DNA of 64,000 nt from Opitutaceae bacterium. Lineage in GTDB: Bacteria; Verrucomicrobiota; Verrucomicrobiia; Opitutales; Opitutaceae. Positions 22,795 through 30,903 of the stretch are shown piece by piece (the stretch's first letter is position 1; each line of letters begins with the position of its first letter). The notes under the pieces were generated by a model. It saw only the letters and a list, made by a program, of their open reading frames with translations. It was not told the DNA's origin and ran no database searches. The stretch covers positions 24,639 to 88,638 of the forward strand of contig JAEUGW010000030.1 of the NCBI GenBank assembly GCA_016795565.1, given 5' to 3'. Made by a program: the position numbers and the translations under genes.

Positions 22795-25140
22795 CTACGG
22801 CTGAAATAACCGAAATTCCAGCGAAAGGAACTCGTCCTCGGGAAAGATTAAGCCATCGGCCCACGGAATCTCGAGCTCAATGCGCTGGGGTTTGCCTGGT
22901 GGGAGAGCAGTGACGGTGATGGTGAAAGTATCGGAAAGCTGAGAGCTGAGAGCTGAAAGCTGAGCGCCGGGCTGCACAAATGGGGTAAGGGCATAGGGCG
23001 AAGAGGAAAGGGGCTCTGGCGAGTTGCTCCTGGCGCTTGGCGCTTGGCCCTCTGCTCTTTGCTCAGTCATCGGCGCCTCTTCCGCGGCGCGCGGACGGGT
23101 GGCGACGAAGTCACCGTTGGCGGTTGTCAGTTGGCGGTTGGCGGTCGCCAGCAAATCTGTGATCTGATTCGCGGGCATGCCGCCGATATCCGGAATTAGC
23201 GCGGTCAGATATCGCGCGGAAGGGATTGAGGCAACTTCTGGAACGAAGGTGACGGGAACTTCGATTCGCGCATAACTATCCCAGGGAACTTTGATACTGA
23301 CGGGGACTTCACGGCGTTCGTTCGGTAACAATTTTAACATGGAGGATGCAGAGTTCGCGGAGGTCTTGGATTCCGTGTGTTCTGTGTGTTCCGTGGTTGA
23401 ACATTCCGGCAAAACCAACCGGCCAGTGACGGGCTTGTCCGAAAAATTATAAAGCACGACAGTCCCTTGGCCGTATCTAAAACCAGCTGAGAGCTGAGGG
23501 CTGGGAGCTGAGAGCTTTATCAGTTGCGGTCGCCTAAATTCGTAGGTCGCTGGCAGCGATTTCGGATACATCACGACCACCAGCGAGGCGGGTTTGTTGT
23601 CTTTGAACCGCCAGGGGAGGGCGGCGCGGCCGTAGAAGGCCATCGTGAAATTGTCGCCTGGTTCGAGAAAACGCTGCCAGTCGGGCGTCGCCTGCCGCGT
23701 CGGATAAACTTCGTAGAGGTTTCCGTTCTGCGTGCGGACTTGGACGATGAATTCCTCTGACTGAGGAGGCGCGGGAGGCTTGGGTTTTGGCCCTCCGGGT
23801 CCCGGCTCTCCAGTTTCAGGTTTCCTGGGAGCCGGCGGTTCGCGTCCGGTCACGAAGCTCCCATTGTAACGCTTAACGTGGGACAGCCCTGCGCCGGGGA
23901 GAAAATCAATGACAATGGGGGAGGGTGTATTCGTGGTAACGGTCCACGGTCTACTGTTAACTGGCGACGGCGCAGACCGCCGCATAGCGAGCCATTGAGC
24001 CAGTGCGGGCGTCACTTGATTGCCGCCGATGTCGGTTCCAATTTGTGCCATCCATGGCTCGGACATTGCGGCCCCAAAGTCGCCAGGTTCGTATTGGATC
24101 CCACCTGCCCGGAAGGTCTCCTTGCTTGGGGCGGTCCTCTGTTCTCCGCCCGCTGTTCTCTGAATAGCCGGCACCGTCAGTCCATACTCCGAGGTGTCGT
24201 ATTCGAGGTAGGGCGGAAGGTAGAAAGCCATCGGGGCCTCGGGTCGGAGGGAGGCGATCTGCTCGCCCACAGACTTGAACCAGCGCCATTGGCGAAGTCG
24301 TCCAGCCTTGGTGTGGCGGGCCCCTTTGCCGAGCATGCCGTAGCCAATCTCGGTCATGAAGACCGGCAGTGATTTGATCACTGCAGTTGAGAGCTGAGAG
24401 TTGAGAGCTGAGAGTTCTGATGCGGCGGCTTCGTGCTGGTGATAGACGCCGGTGAAATCATCCGCGTAGCCGTAGTAGTGGTAATTGTAGGCGTCGGTGT
24501 AGGCGAAGCCGTCGTTCGCCGCGAAACGTTCCAGCCAAGGGCCGGGAGGGAGGCCCAAGGAGCCCATCACTACGAGCGGAGATTGTGGGGGCTGGGTTCC
24601 TGGCTCGAGTCTCTTGGGAGCGACTACTCGCTGCGCGCTGCCCGCTACCCGATGCTGGGCTTCAGCGATTCCTCGCTGAAGCCCAAGATACATCGTCTTC
24701 AGGAACGCCGTGTATCGTTCGGCCGACTCCGGCACGAAGCCCAGATCCGGCTCGTTATCTACCTCCCAGGCATCAACGAGGTCGCCATAAGCAGCGCCTA
24801 GCTTGCAGCCCTGTTCATAGACTTCGCGTAAGTCGGCGGGCAGATAGCTGACCTTCCAGTCCTTGGCCGCGCGGCGCAGGAAAACGCAAGTTTTGATCCC
24901 TTCGGCGCGAAGATTGAGCAAGGCTCCGCGGGTCTCAGGCACTTTGCCAAGGTCGATACCACGCAGCCTCACCCAATCGTGCAGCGAGGGCTGAGAGCTG
25001 AAAGCCGAGAGCTGAGAGCTGGACAGCGTCTTTTCCAGCTGAATCGCATCCATGCCGCTGTCGATGTCGAGGGCTCGGGCTGAGACCGTCAGGAGGCCGA
25101 CAATAAGCGCGACTATTGGGCGCAATGACGAGATACGCAT
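22795..25140 (-). CDS. Secreted glycoside-hydrolase-like protein with repeat-derived inserts
   Basis: The start used is ATG 25138-25140 (MRISSLRPIVALIVGLL), which gives a signal peptide ending near SARA; an upstream ATG at 25206 lies inside the previous gene. About 781 residues. WEVDNEPDLGF has the NEP acid/base motif and VFMTEIGYGML a candidate nucleophile Glu, as in clan-A TIM-barrel glycosidases. At least seven short-unit repeats are translated in frame: residues about 39-51, 241-252, 541-552, 580-591, 662-674, 692-704 and 725-736, giving QLSALSS-type, TEHTEHTE and RAEGQAPSA segments. It may trim or modify the polysaccharide. Confidence 0.75.
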   Translation of the reverse strand: MRISSLRPIVALIVGLLTVSARALDIDSGMDAIQLEKTLSSSQLSAFSSQPSLHDWVRLRGIDLGKVPETRGALLNLRAEGIKTCVFLRRAAKDWKVSYLPADLREVYEQGCKLGAAYGDLVDAWEVDNEPDLGFVPESAERYTAFLKTMYLGLQRGIAEAQHRVAGSAQRVVAPKRLEPGTQPPQSPLVVMGSLGLPPGPWLERFAANDGFAYTDAYNYHYYGYADDFTGVYHQHEAAASELSALNSQLSTAVIKSLPVFMTEIGYGMLGKGARHTKAGRLRQWRWFKSVGEQIASLRPEAPMAFYLPPYLEYDTSEYGLTVPAIQRTAGGEQRTAPSKETFRAGGIQYEPGDFGAAMSEPWMAQIGTDIGGNQVTPALAQWLAMRRSAPSPVNSRPWTVTTNTPSPIVIDFLPGAGLSHVKRYNGSFVTGREPPAPRKPETGEPGPGGPKPKPPAPPQSEEFIVQVRTQNGNLYEVYPTRQATPDWQRFLEPGDNFTMAFYGRAALPWRFKDNKPASLVVVMYPKSLPATYEFRRPQLIKLSAPSPQLSAGFRYGQGTVVLYNFSDKPVTGRLVLPECSTTEHTEHTESKTSANSASSMLKLLPNERREVPVSIKVPWDSYARIEVPVTFVPEVASIPSARYLTALIPDIGGMPANQITDLLATANRQLTTANGDFVATRPRAAEEAPMTEQRAEGQAPSARSNSPEPLSSSPYALTPFVQPGAQLSALSSQLSDTFTITVTALPPGKPQRIELEIPWADGLIFPEDEFLSLEFRLFQP

Positions 25141-25165
25141 GATAGTTTCGACGAACCAGGACAGC

Positions 25166-26650
25166 CTAGCTGACGTCGAGCTCGATCCAGCGGGCGGAAA
25201 TGGCAATCAACGCCAGCCACGTGCAGAGGATGGCGGGATTCTGGAACGGAAAATCAAACCACGCATGCGCCAAGGTCTGGGCGCAGCCGATGAGCCCAGG
25301 CACAGCAAGCGAATGCCAGACGACTCGATTACGGTAAAAGACCAGCAGCCACCAGCCAGCGCCCAACAACACCAACACAGTGCCTCCCGCTCCTAGTTCG
25401 ATGGGCACTTGCAGCCAATCATTGTGAGCGTGCTCCCAAAACATGCGTCCGCCGGCATAAACATCCGGATGTTTCTTGATATATTCTGGGAAAAGGTAGC
25501 GGAAGCCGCCGGAACCGACGCCGCGTTGCCAGGAATCGCCCAGCATGATGCTGGCGGCGGCATAGGCCTGAAGACGGGCCTGCACGCTCTCCACGTGGAC
25601 ATTCTCATAATTTTTGGCCAGAGAATCGAAGCGCGATTGGACTGAGGAGAAATCCACTTCGCGCATCGTGAACCCGATCACACCGAGGAAGAGCAGGACG
25701 ACTGCGGCATAAACCCCGCGATGAGTGCCGCCACTGGCCGGGCTGCGGCGCTGGCTGAGCCAGAACCAGATGGCTACGGCCAGCCAGGCAATCATCAGCG
25801 TCAGGCTGGCCCCACGGGAGAGAGAGAAGAAGACGGCGGTGGTCAGGAACACGGCACAGAAGAATAGCAGACCGGCGGGGGTGGACTTGCGTCCGCCGCG
25901 TTCGCCCTGGGTGAAGGTCCAGATGGCGAGGGACACGGCGATGAAGGTCATCAGCGCGAAATACGCCCCGGCGTGGTTGCGGTAGATGAAGCTGGCGAAG
26001 GCGGTGTGACCGATCGGCCATTCCATGAAGAAGAGGAATTTGCTCGAAGCGACGAAGCGTTGGGCGAAGCCGAGCACGGCCAGCAACACGGCATTGCCGA
26101 GCAGCATCGTGAGCAAGAGCTGCAGCGAGCGGCGGCGCGTGAAGCCGATCCAGACGGTGCAGACGGTCAGCCAGGCGGAGGCGTAGATGATGAACTGGCG
26201 CCAGAGGTTGAAACGCTCCCACGGGGTGTCGATTGACGTGGGCAGCCAGGGAATGTCGTTGACGCGCCTTAGCCACCATTGCGCGGCGTTGCGCTCCCAG
26301 ACCCAGGAGGGATTGAAGCCTTGCACCGCGATGTAGGCGAGCAGGGCCAAGCCGATCCAGAAGAGGGGAAAGCGGACGAGGCGGGCCCACGGATACAGCC
26401 GGAATGCCGGTCCGCCGGATTGGTCGCCGGTATAATGCCGCGGGAGGAGTGCGATTCCCAAACCCAGGGCTGAAAGCACGAGGCTCGTGACCTGAGACCA
26501 CACGTGCATGGTGCCAAGGGCCCAGGGGAGAAAGCAGAGGTGGATGGCGACGGCCGCCAGCACGGCCCGCTCGAGTGGGTGAAGCGGGAGGCGGTGCTTC
26601 GGTGCCCGAAAGTGTTCGAGCAAGCGGGCGGAGGAGGGGGGATTATTCAT
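25166..26650 (-). CDS. O-antigen ligase-family membrane protein
   Basis: A 494-residue protein with about eleven predicted membrane helices and a large periplasmic loop (DSLAKNYENVHVESVQARLQ ... GVGSGGFRYLFPEY ... FWEHAHNDWLQ). The H-x-H-N-D/E-x-L-Q pattern is typical of Wzy_C/O-antigen ligase proteins. It could ligate or polymerise glycan at the periplasmic face. It ends 25 bases before the glycosidase-like gene, so they are probably co-transcribed. Confidence 0.85.
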   Translation of the reverse strand: MNNPPSSARLLEHFRAPKHRLPLHPLERAVLAAVAIHLCFLPWALGTMHVWSQVTSLVLSALGLGIALLPRHYTGDQSGGPAFRLYPWARLVRFPLFWIGLALLAYIAVQGFNPSWVWERNAAQWWLRRVNDIPWLPTSIDTPWERFNLWRQFIIYASAWLTVCTVWIGFTRRRSLQLLLTMLLGNAVLLAVLGFAQRFVASSKFLFFMEWPIGHTAFASFIYRNHAGAYFALMTFIAVSLAIWTFTQGERGGRKSTPAGLLFFCAVFLTTAVFFSLSRGASLTLMIAWLAVAIWFWLSQRRSPASGGTHRGVYAAVVLLFLGVIGFTMREVDFSSVQSRFDSLAKNYENVHVESVQARLQAYAAASIMLGDSWQRGVGSGGFRYLFPEYIKKHPDVYAGGRMFWEHAHNDWLQVPIELGAGGTVLVLLGAGWWLLVFYRNRVVWHSLAVPGLIGCAQTLAHAWFDFPFQNPAILCTWLALIAISARWIELDVS

Positions 26651-26736
26651 CGGTCATTAAATCAGTTCTCATTACTCATTTCGATCCGGTGGACCCGAGT
26701 TCGATATGCCTACTGATCATTGACCATTGAAAAATG
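26647..26736. repeat. Heptamer-arm element, copy 2
   Basis: The left arm (26647-26688) has TTCATCG / GTCATTA / CTCATTA-like 7-base units. The right arm (26703-26736) starts GATATGCC and continues TGATCAT TGACCAT TGAAAAA. The spacer between them is about 15 bases. It lies between the ligase-like and GspB-like genes. Confidence 0.65.
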
Positions 26737-27480
26737 TCAGAACGTCCGCGTGTAGCGGCCGCCGGCGGGGTCCTCGAAGGTGAGGGTGTTGGCGGTGATG
26801 CCGACCAGGCGCAGGCCCATCTCGCCGTTGACCACGCTGCCGACGCGATAGACGCGGTCGTTCATCAGCACCTTGGCGTCGGTGGCCGAGGCGCGGATGC
26901 CGGCGACCTTGATGTTGTCGAGATATTCGATGGCTCGGGCGTCGAGCGGGCGGACGGGGGCGGCGGGTGGTGGCGTTGGGCTAGAGGCGATAGGCGCTTG
27001 GCGAGGGGCTTCCGGCTGCTTCGCGGTCGGAGTCTGGACAGCAGAAGGCACGGCCGGTGCGGAGACCGGCCCTCCAGGTGCGGAGCTGGCGGCGGATGTC
27101 GGACGTCTGTCCTCTGTTTTTGGGGCGGTCTGAAGGGTGAAGGTGTCAGCCTTCGCCGGGCCTACGGCTGATTCGTCCCGTGGCTTCGCCACAGGCGAAG
27201 GGCTGGAGGCGAGGGGCGAGGGTGCTGGTTGAGAGCTGAGAGCTGAGGGCTGAGGGCTGACAGCGGGTTTGTCGCTCAGCGCGAACCAGGTGCCGCCGCC
27301 AATGACAACCACCGCAGCCGCGATGCCGCCGATGAGCAGGGGGTTGGGGCCGCTGGATTTTGACCGGCGGGAGATGCTGCGGGCGGATTCGCCGCCGACG
27401 CTGGGCAGGGAGCCAAGCGCCGGGGCCTCGCCGGTGCGCTGCTTCTGGGCCTTCTTGAGGGCGTCGTTGATGAGGCTCAT
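26737..27480 (-). CDS. GspB-like / exopolysaccharide-associated membrane protein
   Basis: A 247-residue protein. It begins MSLINDALKKAQKQRTGE, a sequence typical of GspB-like partners of ExeA ATPases. A membrane segment follows (about residues 48-68, LLIGGIAAAVVVIGG), then a long Pro/Ala-rich linker and a C-terminal GspB-like domain (LDARAIEYLDNIKVAGIRAS ... NDRVYRVGSVV). The linker holds two repeat-derived inserts: heptamers at residues 73-84 and the GGCCTACGG palindrome family at about 92-113. It is probably co-expressed with the ATPase upstream. Confidence 0.8.
   Translation of the reverse strand: MSLINDALKKAQKQRTGEAPALGSLPSVGGESARSISRRSKSSGPNPLLIGGIAAAVVVIGGGTWFALSDKPAVSPQPSALSSQPAPSPLASSPSPVAKPRDESAVGPAKADTFTLQTAPKTEDRRPTSAASSAPGGPVSAPAVPSAVQTPTAKQPEAPRQAPIASSPTPPPAAPVRPLDARAIEYLDNIKVAGIRASATDAKVLMNDRVYRVGSVVNGEMGLRLVGITANTLTFEDPAGGRYTRTF
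27143..27206. repeat. In-frame palindromic repeat of the GGCCTACGG family, copy 1
   Basis: A 64-base segment (CAGCCTTCGCCGGGCC ... GGCTTCGCCACAGGCGAAGG) translated within the linker of the GspB-like protein as PVAKPRDESAVGPAKA. A closely related copy is translated in the same frame in the PDH E2 linker (35622-35686). Confidence 0.75.
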
Positions 27481-27482
27481 GG

Positions 27483-27635
27483 CAATTGTTCAATTTTCAT
27501 CGTTCATTGTTCATTTGCCATATCAGGGAGCCAATGAAGCGGGATGATAAGGGGAGGGAGAAAAAATTGTTCAGTGCTCATTTTTCCGGGATCGAAATGA
27601 CAGATGACCGATGAACAATGACCGATGGAAAATGG
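27483..27635. repeat. Heptamer-arm element, copy 3
   Basis: The left arm (27483-27519) consists of TTCATTG-type units. The right arm (27594-27635) starts GAAATGACAGATGACC and continues GATGAAC AATGACC GATGGAA. The spacer of about 75 bases holds an additional AATTGTTCAGTGCTCA piece. It separates the GspB-like gene from the ATPase gene. Confidence 0.7.
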
Positions 27636-28451
27636 CTAGTCCGTCAGCTTCTCCAGGTCCTTGGCGGCGCGGCGGGCGTCCCAGTAGTTGACCTCGTCGG
27701 ACTCGCGGATGAAGGCGGAAAGGAGCGACTTGTCGCAAAGGTTGTTGATGATGCGGGGAATCCCGCGGCTGGCCTTGAAGAGGTGGCGCAGGGCCCACGG
27801 GGTGAAGTGGGGGCGGCCCATGCTGCCGGAGACGGTGAGGCGGTGGTGGATGTAGCGGTCCATCTCGTCGCGCGTGAAGGGGCGGAGCTCGTAATGCACG
27901 AGGATGCGCTGGCGGAGCTGGCGGAGCTCCTCGGCGGCGAGGCGGTCCTTGAGCTCGGTCTGGCCCATGAGGACGATCTGGAGGAGCTTTTGCTTGTCGG
28001 TCTCGAGATTGGAGAGGAGGCGGACCTGCTCGAAGACCTCGAAGGAGAGGTTCTGGGCCTCGTCAATGATGAGGACGATCTCGCGGCCGCGGCTGATGCG
28101 GTCGAGGAGCACCTGGTTCATCTGGGCGACGAGGTCGTTCTTGCTGCGGGCGAGGTTGGGCTCGCCGAGCTCGGTGAGGATGGCCTTGAGCATCTGCGTC
28201 TCGGTGACGCGAGGGTTCAGGACGAGGGCGGTGTCGTAATGGTTGGGATCGAGCTCGCCCAGGAACTTGCGGCAGAGGGTGGTCTTGCCGCAGCCGACTT
28301 CGCCGATGAGGACGATGAAGCCCTTTTTCTCCTGCACACCGTATTTCAGATGCTGCAGGGCTTCCTGGTGGGTGGCGCTGAGGTAGAGAAACTTGGGGTC
28401 CGGAGTGATGTGAAACGGCATCTCCGTGAAACCATAGTAGCTTTGATACAT
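27636..28451 (-). CDS. ExeA-like AAA ATPase
   Basis: A 271-residue protein. It opens MYQSYYGFTEMPFHITPDPK, the ExeA/GspA and XrtA-associated ATPase signature. Walker A is GEVGCGKTT (about residues 49-57), Walker B is EIVLIIDEAQNL, and sensor-type arginines are in LRQLRQRILVHYEL. These ATPases work with GspB-like proteins at the inner membrane, in exopolysaccharide systems with unknown detail. It is probably the first gene of the minus-strand polysaccharide operon. Confidence 0.88.
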   Translation of the reverse strand: MYQSYYGFTEMPFHITPDPKFLYLSATHQEALQHLKYGVQEKKGFIVLIGEVGCGKTTLCRKFLGELDPNHYDTALVLNPRVTETQMLKAILTELGEPNLARSKNDLVAQMNQVLLDRISRGREIVLIIDEAQNLSFEVFEQVRLLSNLETDKQKLLQIVLMGQTELKDRLAAEELRQLRQRILVHYELRPFTRDEMDRYIHHRLTVSGSMGRPHFTPWALRHLFKASRGIPRIINNLCDKSLLSAFIRESDEVNYWDARRAAKDLEKLTD

Positions 28452-28734
28452 CGCGCGGGCAACTATCTGGGCTGCACGGGAAAAAGCACGCCAAAAGAGG
28501 TTAATGAAGGGCGAAAACGGGGCCCTTCTTTATGAGAAACCTTCAGCCGGCGCCGAGCCTATGGCTGACAAGGAGACCGGACGGAGGCTTGCGCAGATGG
28601 CGAAGCAAACCTGTAACCTGAGGGTAAGGGCGGGGGAGGCGTTCGGCTTCCGATCAGGTTTACTTCCGGTTTAGCGCAACCTCCGGTGACACTGTCACAC
28701 TTGACTTCATGATGGCTGGTTACACAGTGACACC

Positions 28735-28983
28735 ATGCCTCCCAGCATCACCATCAAGGAACTCCATGCCACCACGGGTGAGCATGTTCGCCGGATTGGA
28801 GCGTCGCGGACGCCGGTGCTCGTTACGGATCGCGGCCAGCCGGTGGCGGTGCTCGGCAGCCCGGCGTTGCTCAAGCCGAAGCGCCGCACGCGGGTCTTGC
28901 TGCCGGAGTATGTCGCGCTGATGGCGACGGCTCCGGGCACCGGGGTTCAGGAGGATCTCGATGCCGTGCGGGGTGACAGGTGA
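28735..28983 (+). CDS. Phd-type antitoxin
   Basis: An 82-residue protein. ITIKELHATTGEHVRRIG and TPVLVTDRGQPVAVLG match the Phd/YefM fold, although the first part resembles SpoVT-like leaders less than usual. Its stop overlaps the start of the PIN gene (GTGA, 28980-28983), as in coupled Phd/PIN modules. About 280 bases upstream are non-coding and should carry the promoter and operator. Confidence 0.82.
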   Translation: MPPSITIKELHATTGEHVRRIGASRTPVLVTDRGQPVAVLGSPALLKPKRRTRVLLPEYVALMATAPGTGVQEDLDAVRGDR

Positions 28984-29408
28984 TTTTCGCTGACACATCC
29001 GCGGTGGCCAAGCTCTACGTGCCCGAGGCCGAGTCGGCCGCCGTGCGGACGCTCTTTGATGGAGCGGAGGCTGCGGCGGTTTCCGAACTGGTGCGGGTTG
29101 AGCTCATGGCTGCGTTCCACCGGCGCCTGCGCGAGGGCCGGTGGGGCCGGGCGGAATTTCAGGCGGCGGTTAGGCAATTTCAGCAGGACGACCTCGGGGG
29201 CTTCTGGACCTGGTTGCCGCTGGATGGTGCGATGCTGAACGCGGCGGCCCAGATCTACACGACGCTGCCGGAGACCGTGTTTCTGCGCTCGTCCGACTGC
29301 GTGCACGTCGTGACGGCCCTGCACTACAACTTCCCCGAGATATACACCTACGACAAGCACCAGACCCTGGCGGCACCGGCGTTGGGGCTCAGGCCGGCAA
29401 AAGCCTGA
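28980..29408 (+). CDS. PIN-domain ribonuclease toxin
   Basis: A 142-residue PIN protein with a GTG start. IFADTSAVAKLYVPE holds the first acidic residue, VSELVRVELMAAF the second, and SSDCVHVVTALH and IYTYDKHQ the rest. The last part (FPEIYTYDKHQTLAAPALGL) is typical of VapC toxins paired with Phd antitoxins. It lies between the polysaccharide locus and a large repeat cluster, isolated from the toxin cluster at the left of the window. Confidence 0.85.
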   Translation: MIFADTSAVAKLYVPEAESAAVRTLFDGAEAAAVSELVRVELMAAFHRRLREGRWGRAEFQAAVRQFQQDDLGGFWTWLPLDGAMLNAAAQIYTTLPETVFLRSSDCVHVVTALHYNFPEIYTYDKHQTLAAPALGLRPAKA

Positions 29409-29783
29409 CCGGGTGCGGGTGACGCCCTGAACGGACGAGGATATTTTAACCACCGATGACACGAATGAATACCGACCAAGGCAATGTAACGCAGAGCCCG
29501 CAGAGATCGCGGAGGGATGTCTAACCACCAATGAACACCGATGAGACGCCAATCCGGACCAGTGCAGGACTAGGGTGGATGGGTGCTGCCCAAAATCCTG
29601 CGGCGGGTTTCGCGTTCGCCGGGCCCGCAGCGTCAGGGCGTGTTGGCAAAATGCCTTGGCCGCCAAATCACCCGACTTCCGGGGCAATATCGCCACCGGG
29701 CACCCTGAGCCGGGCGAAGGATCCATCAGGATTCGGGCGCGCCGCTGGATTCTTCGGAGGCTGCCAATGAACTCCCTTGTTTG

Positions 29784-29884
29784 TCATTCTGAACGAGGTG
29801 AAGTGCCGGGCGAAGCGACACCCGCATCCATCGGCACAACCGCCGGCGGATATCGTGATGGATGCTTCGCTCCGCTCAGCATGA
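29784..29884. repeat. TGTCATTCTGA palindromic element
   Basis: The left half TTGTCATTCTGAACGAGGTGAAG pairs with the right half CTTCGCTCCGCTCAGCATGACA. Related copies are near 36071-36093 (right half only) and 56043-56136 (complete). Confidence 0.7.
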
Positions 29885-29915
29885 CAGGCAGCGGTTTTTG
29901 CATGCGCCCGCTTAT

Positions 29916-30050
29916 TGAGACTTACCCAAAGAAGTTGCGCCCACCGGTCATTGCGAGGAGTGAAACGACGACGCAATCCAGCTGGATCGCCACGGCGCGC
30001 TTCGCGCACCTCGCGATGACAAAAACAGCAACTGCTTTGGGTAAGTCTCA
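29916..30050. repeat. MITE-like element of the CATTGCGAGG family, copy 2
   Basis: Terminal inverted repeats of 23 bases with one mismatch (TGAGACTTACCCAAAGAAG... and ...CTTTGGGTAAGTCTCA) enclose a second inverted pair, GTCATTGCGAGG / CCTCGCGATGAC. It is 135 bases long, with no coding capacity. It ends 27 bases before the FtsB-like gene. Confidence 0.8.
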
Positions 30051-30077
30051 GTCAGCATACCGTTTGATTCTACCTCC

Positions 30078-30368
30078 GTGAATTTCAGCAAGGTCATCCT
30101 CGGCATCTTCGGCGTCGCGTTCGTCGCGGTGACGCTGTTCGCGGTCAGCTTCTTCGTGCAGATGCACCGGGACATCACCGCGCTCCGGGCGCAGGAGGCC
30201 GCCAGCCGCCGCCGGCTGGCCGAGGCCGAGGCCAAGCTGGCCACCCAGACGAAATACCTCGACCAATTGCGCCACGACCCGGTGCTGGTCGAACGGCTCA
30301 TCCGCCAGAAGCTCGGCTACGTGAAAGGCGAGGAGTTCGTGTTCCGGTTTGAGGAGGAGAGGAAATGA
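30078..30368 (+). CDS. FtsB/DivIC-like septum formation initiator
   Basis: A 96-residue protein with a GTG start. A single N-terminal membrane helix (VILGIFGVAFVAVTLFAVS) is followed by a coiled coil (RDITALRAQEAASRRRLAEA) and a C-terminal region with DPVLVERLIRQKLGYVKGEE, characteristic of the DivIC/FtsB family. These proteins bridge division proteins at the septum. It stops immediately before a heptamer array. Confidence 0.82.
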   Translation: MNFSKVILGIFGVAFVAVTLFAVSFFVQMHRDITALRAQEAASRRRLAEAEAKLATQTKYLDQLRHDPVLVERLIRQKLGYVKGEEFVFRFEEERK

Positions 30369-30903
30369 TCATTGTTCATTGTCCATTGGTCATCGTCCAT
30401 TTACCATTTGTGCAGCCATGAGTAGCGCGCAGGCCAATCAACTGGAGGAGCGACTGATCGACTTTGGGGTGAAAGTCATCGTGCTGAGCGGGAAATTGCC
30501 CCGTTCCTATGCCGGCCAGCATATTGCCAATCAAATGCTCCGCTCGGGAACCTCGCCGGCGCCGAACTACGGGGAGGCGCGCGGTGGGGAGAGTCGCGCC
30601 GATTTTGTGCACAAGATGGGCATCGCATTGAAGGAGCTTAACGAAACACAAATCTGGCTGCAGATGATCGAAAGGGCCCACTTGCTGTCCGAAACGGAAG
30701 TCGCCCCGGTATTGGACGAATGCCGGCAATTGGCCCGGATACTCAATGCCTCGATCCAGACCGCGCGGCGCGCTGCCAAATAACGGTGAAATCTTCCGGC
30801 GGGCATTTTTCCATGGTCATTGTCCATCTCTGCAGGGAGCGTTGTCCGGGAGTCTTCCTCTCCGAAATGGCCGATGACAAATAACCAATGACAATTGACC
30901 AAT
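30366..30903. mobile_element. Heptamer-arm element enclosing a four-helix-bundle gene
   Basis: The left arm (30366-30409) is built of TTCATTG / TCCATTG / GTCATCG units. The right arm (30864-30903) begins GAAATGGCCGATGAC and continues AAATAACC, AATGACA, ATTGACC. The arms are inverted relative to each other and enclose one gene (30418-30783). Gene-free pairs of the same arms occur elsewhere. This may be the gene-bearing member of the family; that is inference, and no target duplication was identified. Confidence 0.5.
30418..30783 (+). CDS. Four-helix-bundle protein (S23/IVP-like)
   Basis: A 121-residue helical protein. LEERLIDFGVKVIVLSGKLP, QHIANQMLRSGTSPAPNYGE, DFVHKMGIALKELNETQIWL and LDECRQLARILNASIQTARR form the four helices of the family first found in 23S rRNA intervening sequences and also related to the Avd proteins of diversity-generating retroelements. 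The function of free-standing members is unknown. ATG 30418 is preferred; upstream codons come from repeat DNA. No reverse transcriptase is nearby. Confidence 0.85.
   Translation: MSSAQANQLEERLIDFGVKVIVLSGKLPRSYAGQHIANQMLRSGTSPAPNYGEARGGESRADFVHKMGIALKELNETQIWLQMIERAHLLSETEVAPVLDECRQLARILNASIQTARRAAK

Larger units (their letters stand above)
29409..30077. other. Gene-free region rich in repeats
   Basis: About 670 bases with no supported gene. It contains degenerate CCACCGATGACACGAA-type arrays (29449-29545), a TGTCATTCTGAACGA...CGCTCAGCATGACA palindrome (29784-29884), and a well-preserved MITE-like element (29916-30050). A conceptual open frame at 29575-30081 runs through these repeats and is not a gene. 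Confidence 0.7.

Noticed and set aside
10243..28451. Complete exosortase system
   Set aside because: An EpsI-like protein and an ExeA/GspB-like pair are present, but no exosortase with its Cys-Arg-His motif is in the window.
29575..30081. Open frame of 168 codons
   Set aside because: It is made of palindromic repeats and a MITE-like element, and ends in the FtsB-like start region.
30418..30783. Diversity-generating retroelement (Avd-like four-helix protein)
   Set aside because: No reverse transcriptase, template repeat or variable repeat was seen nearby, so a retroelement was not called.
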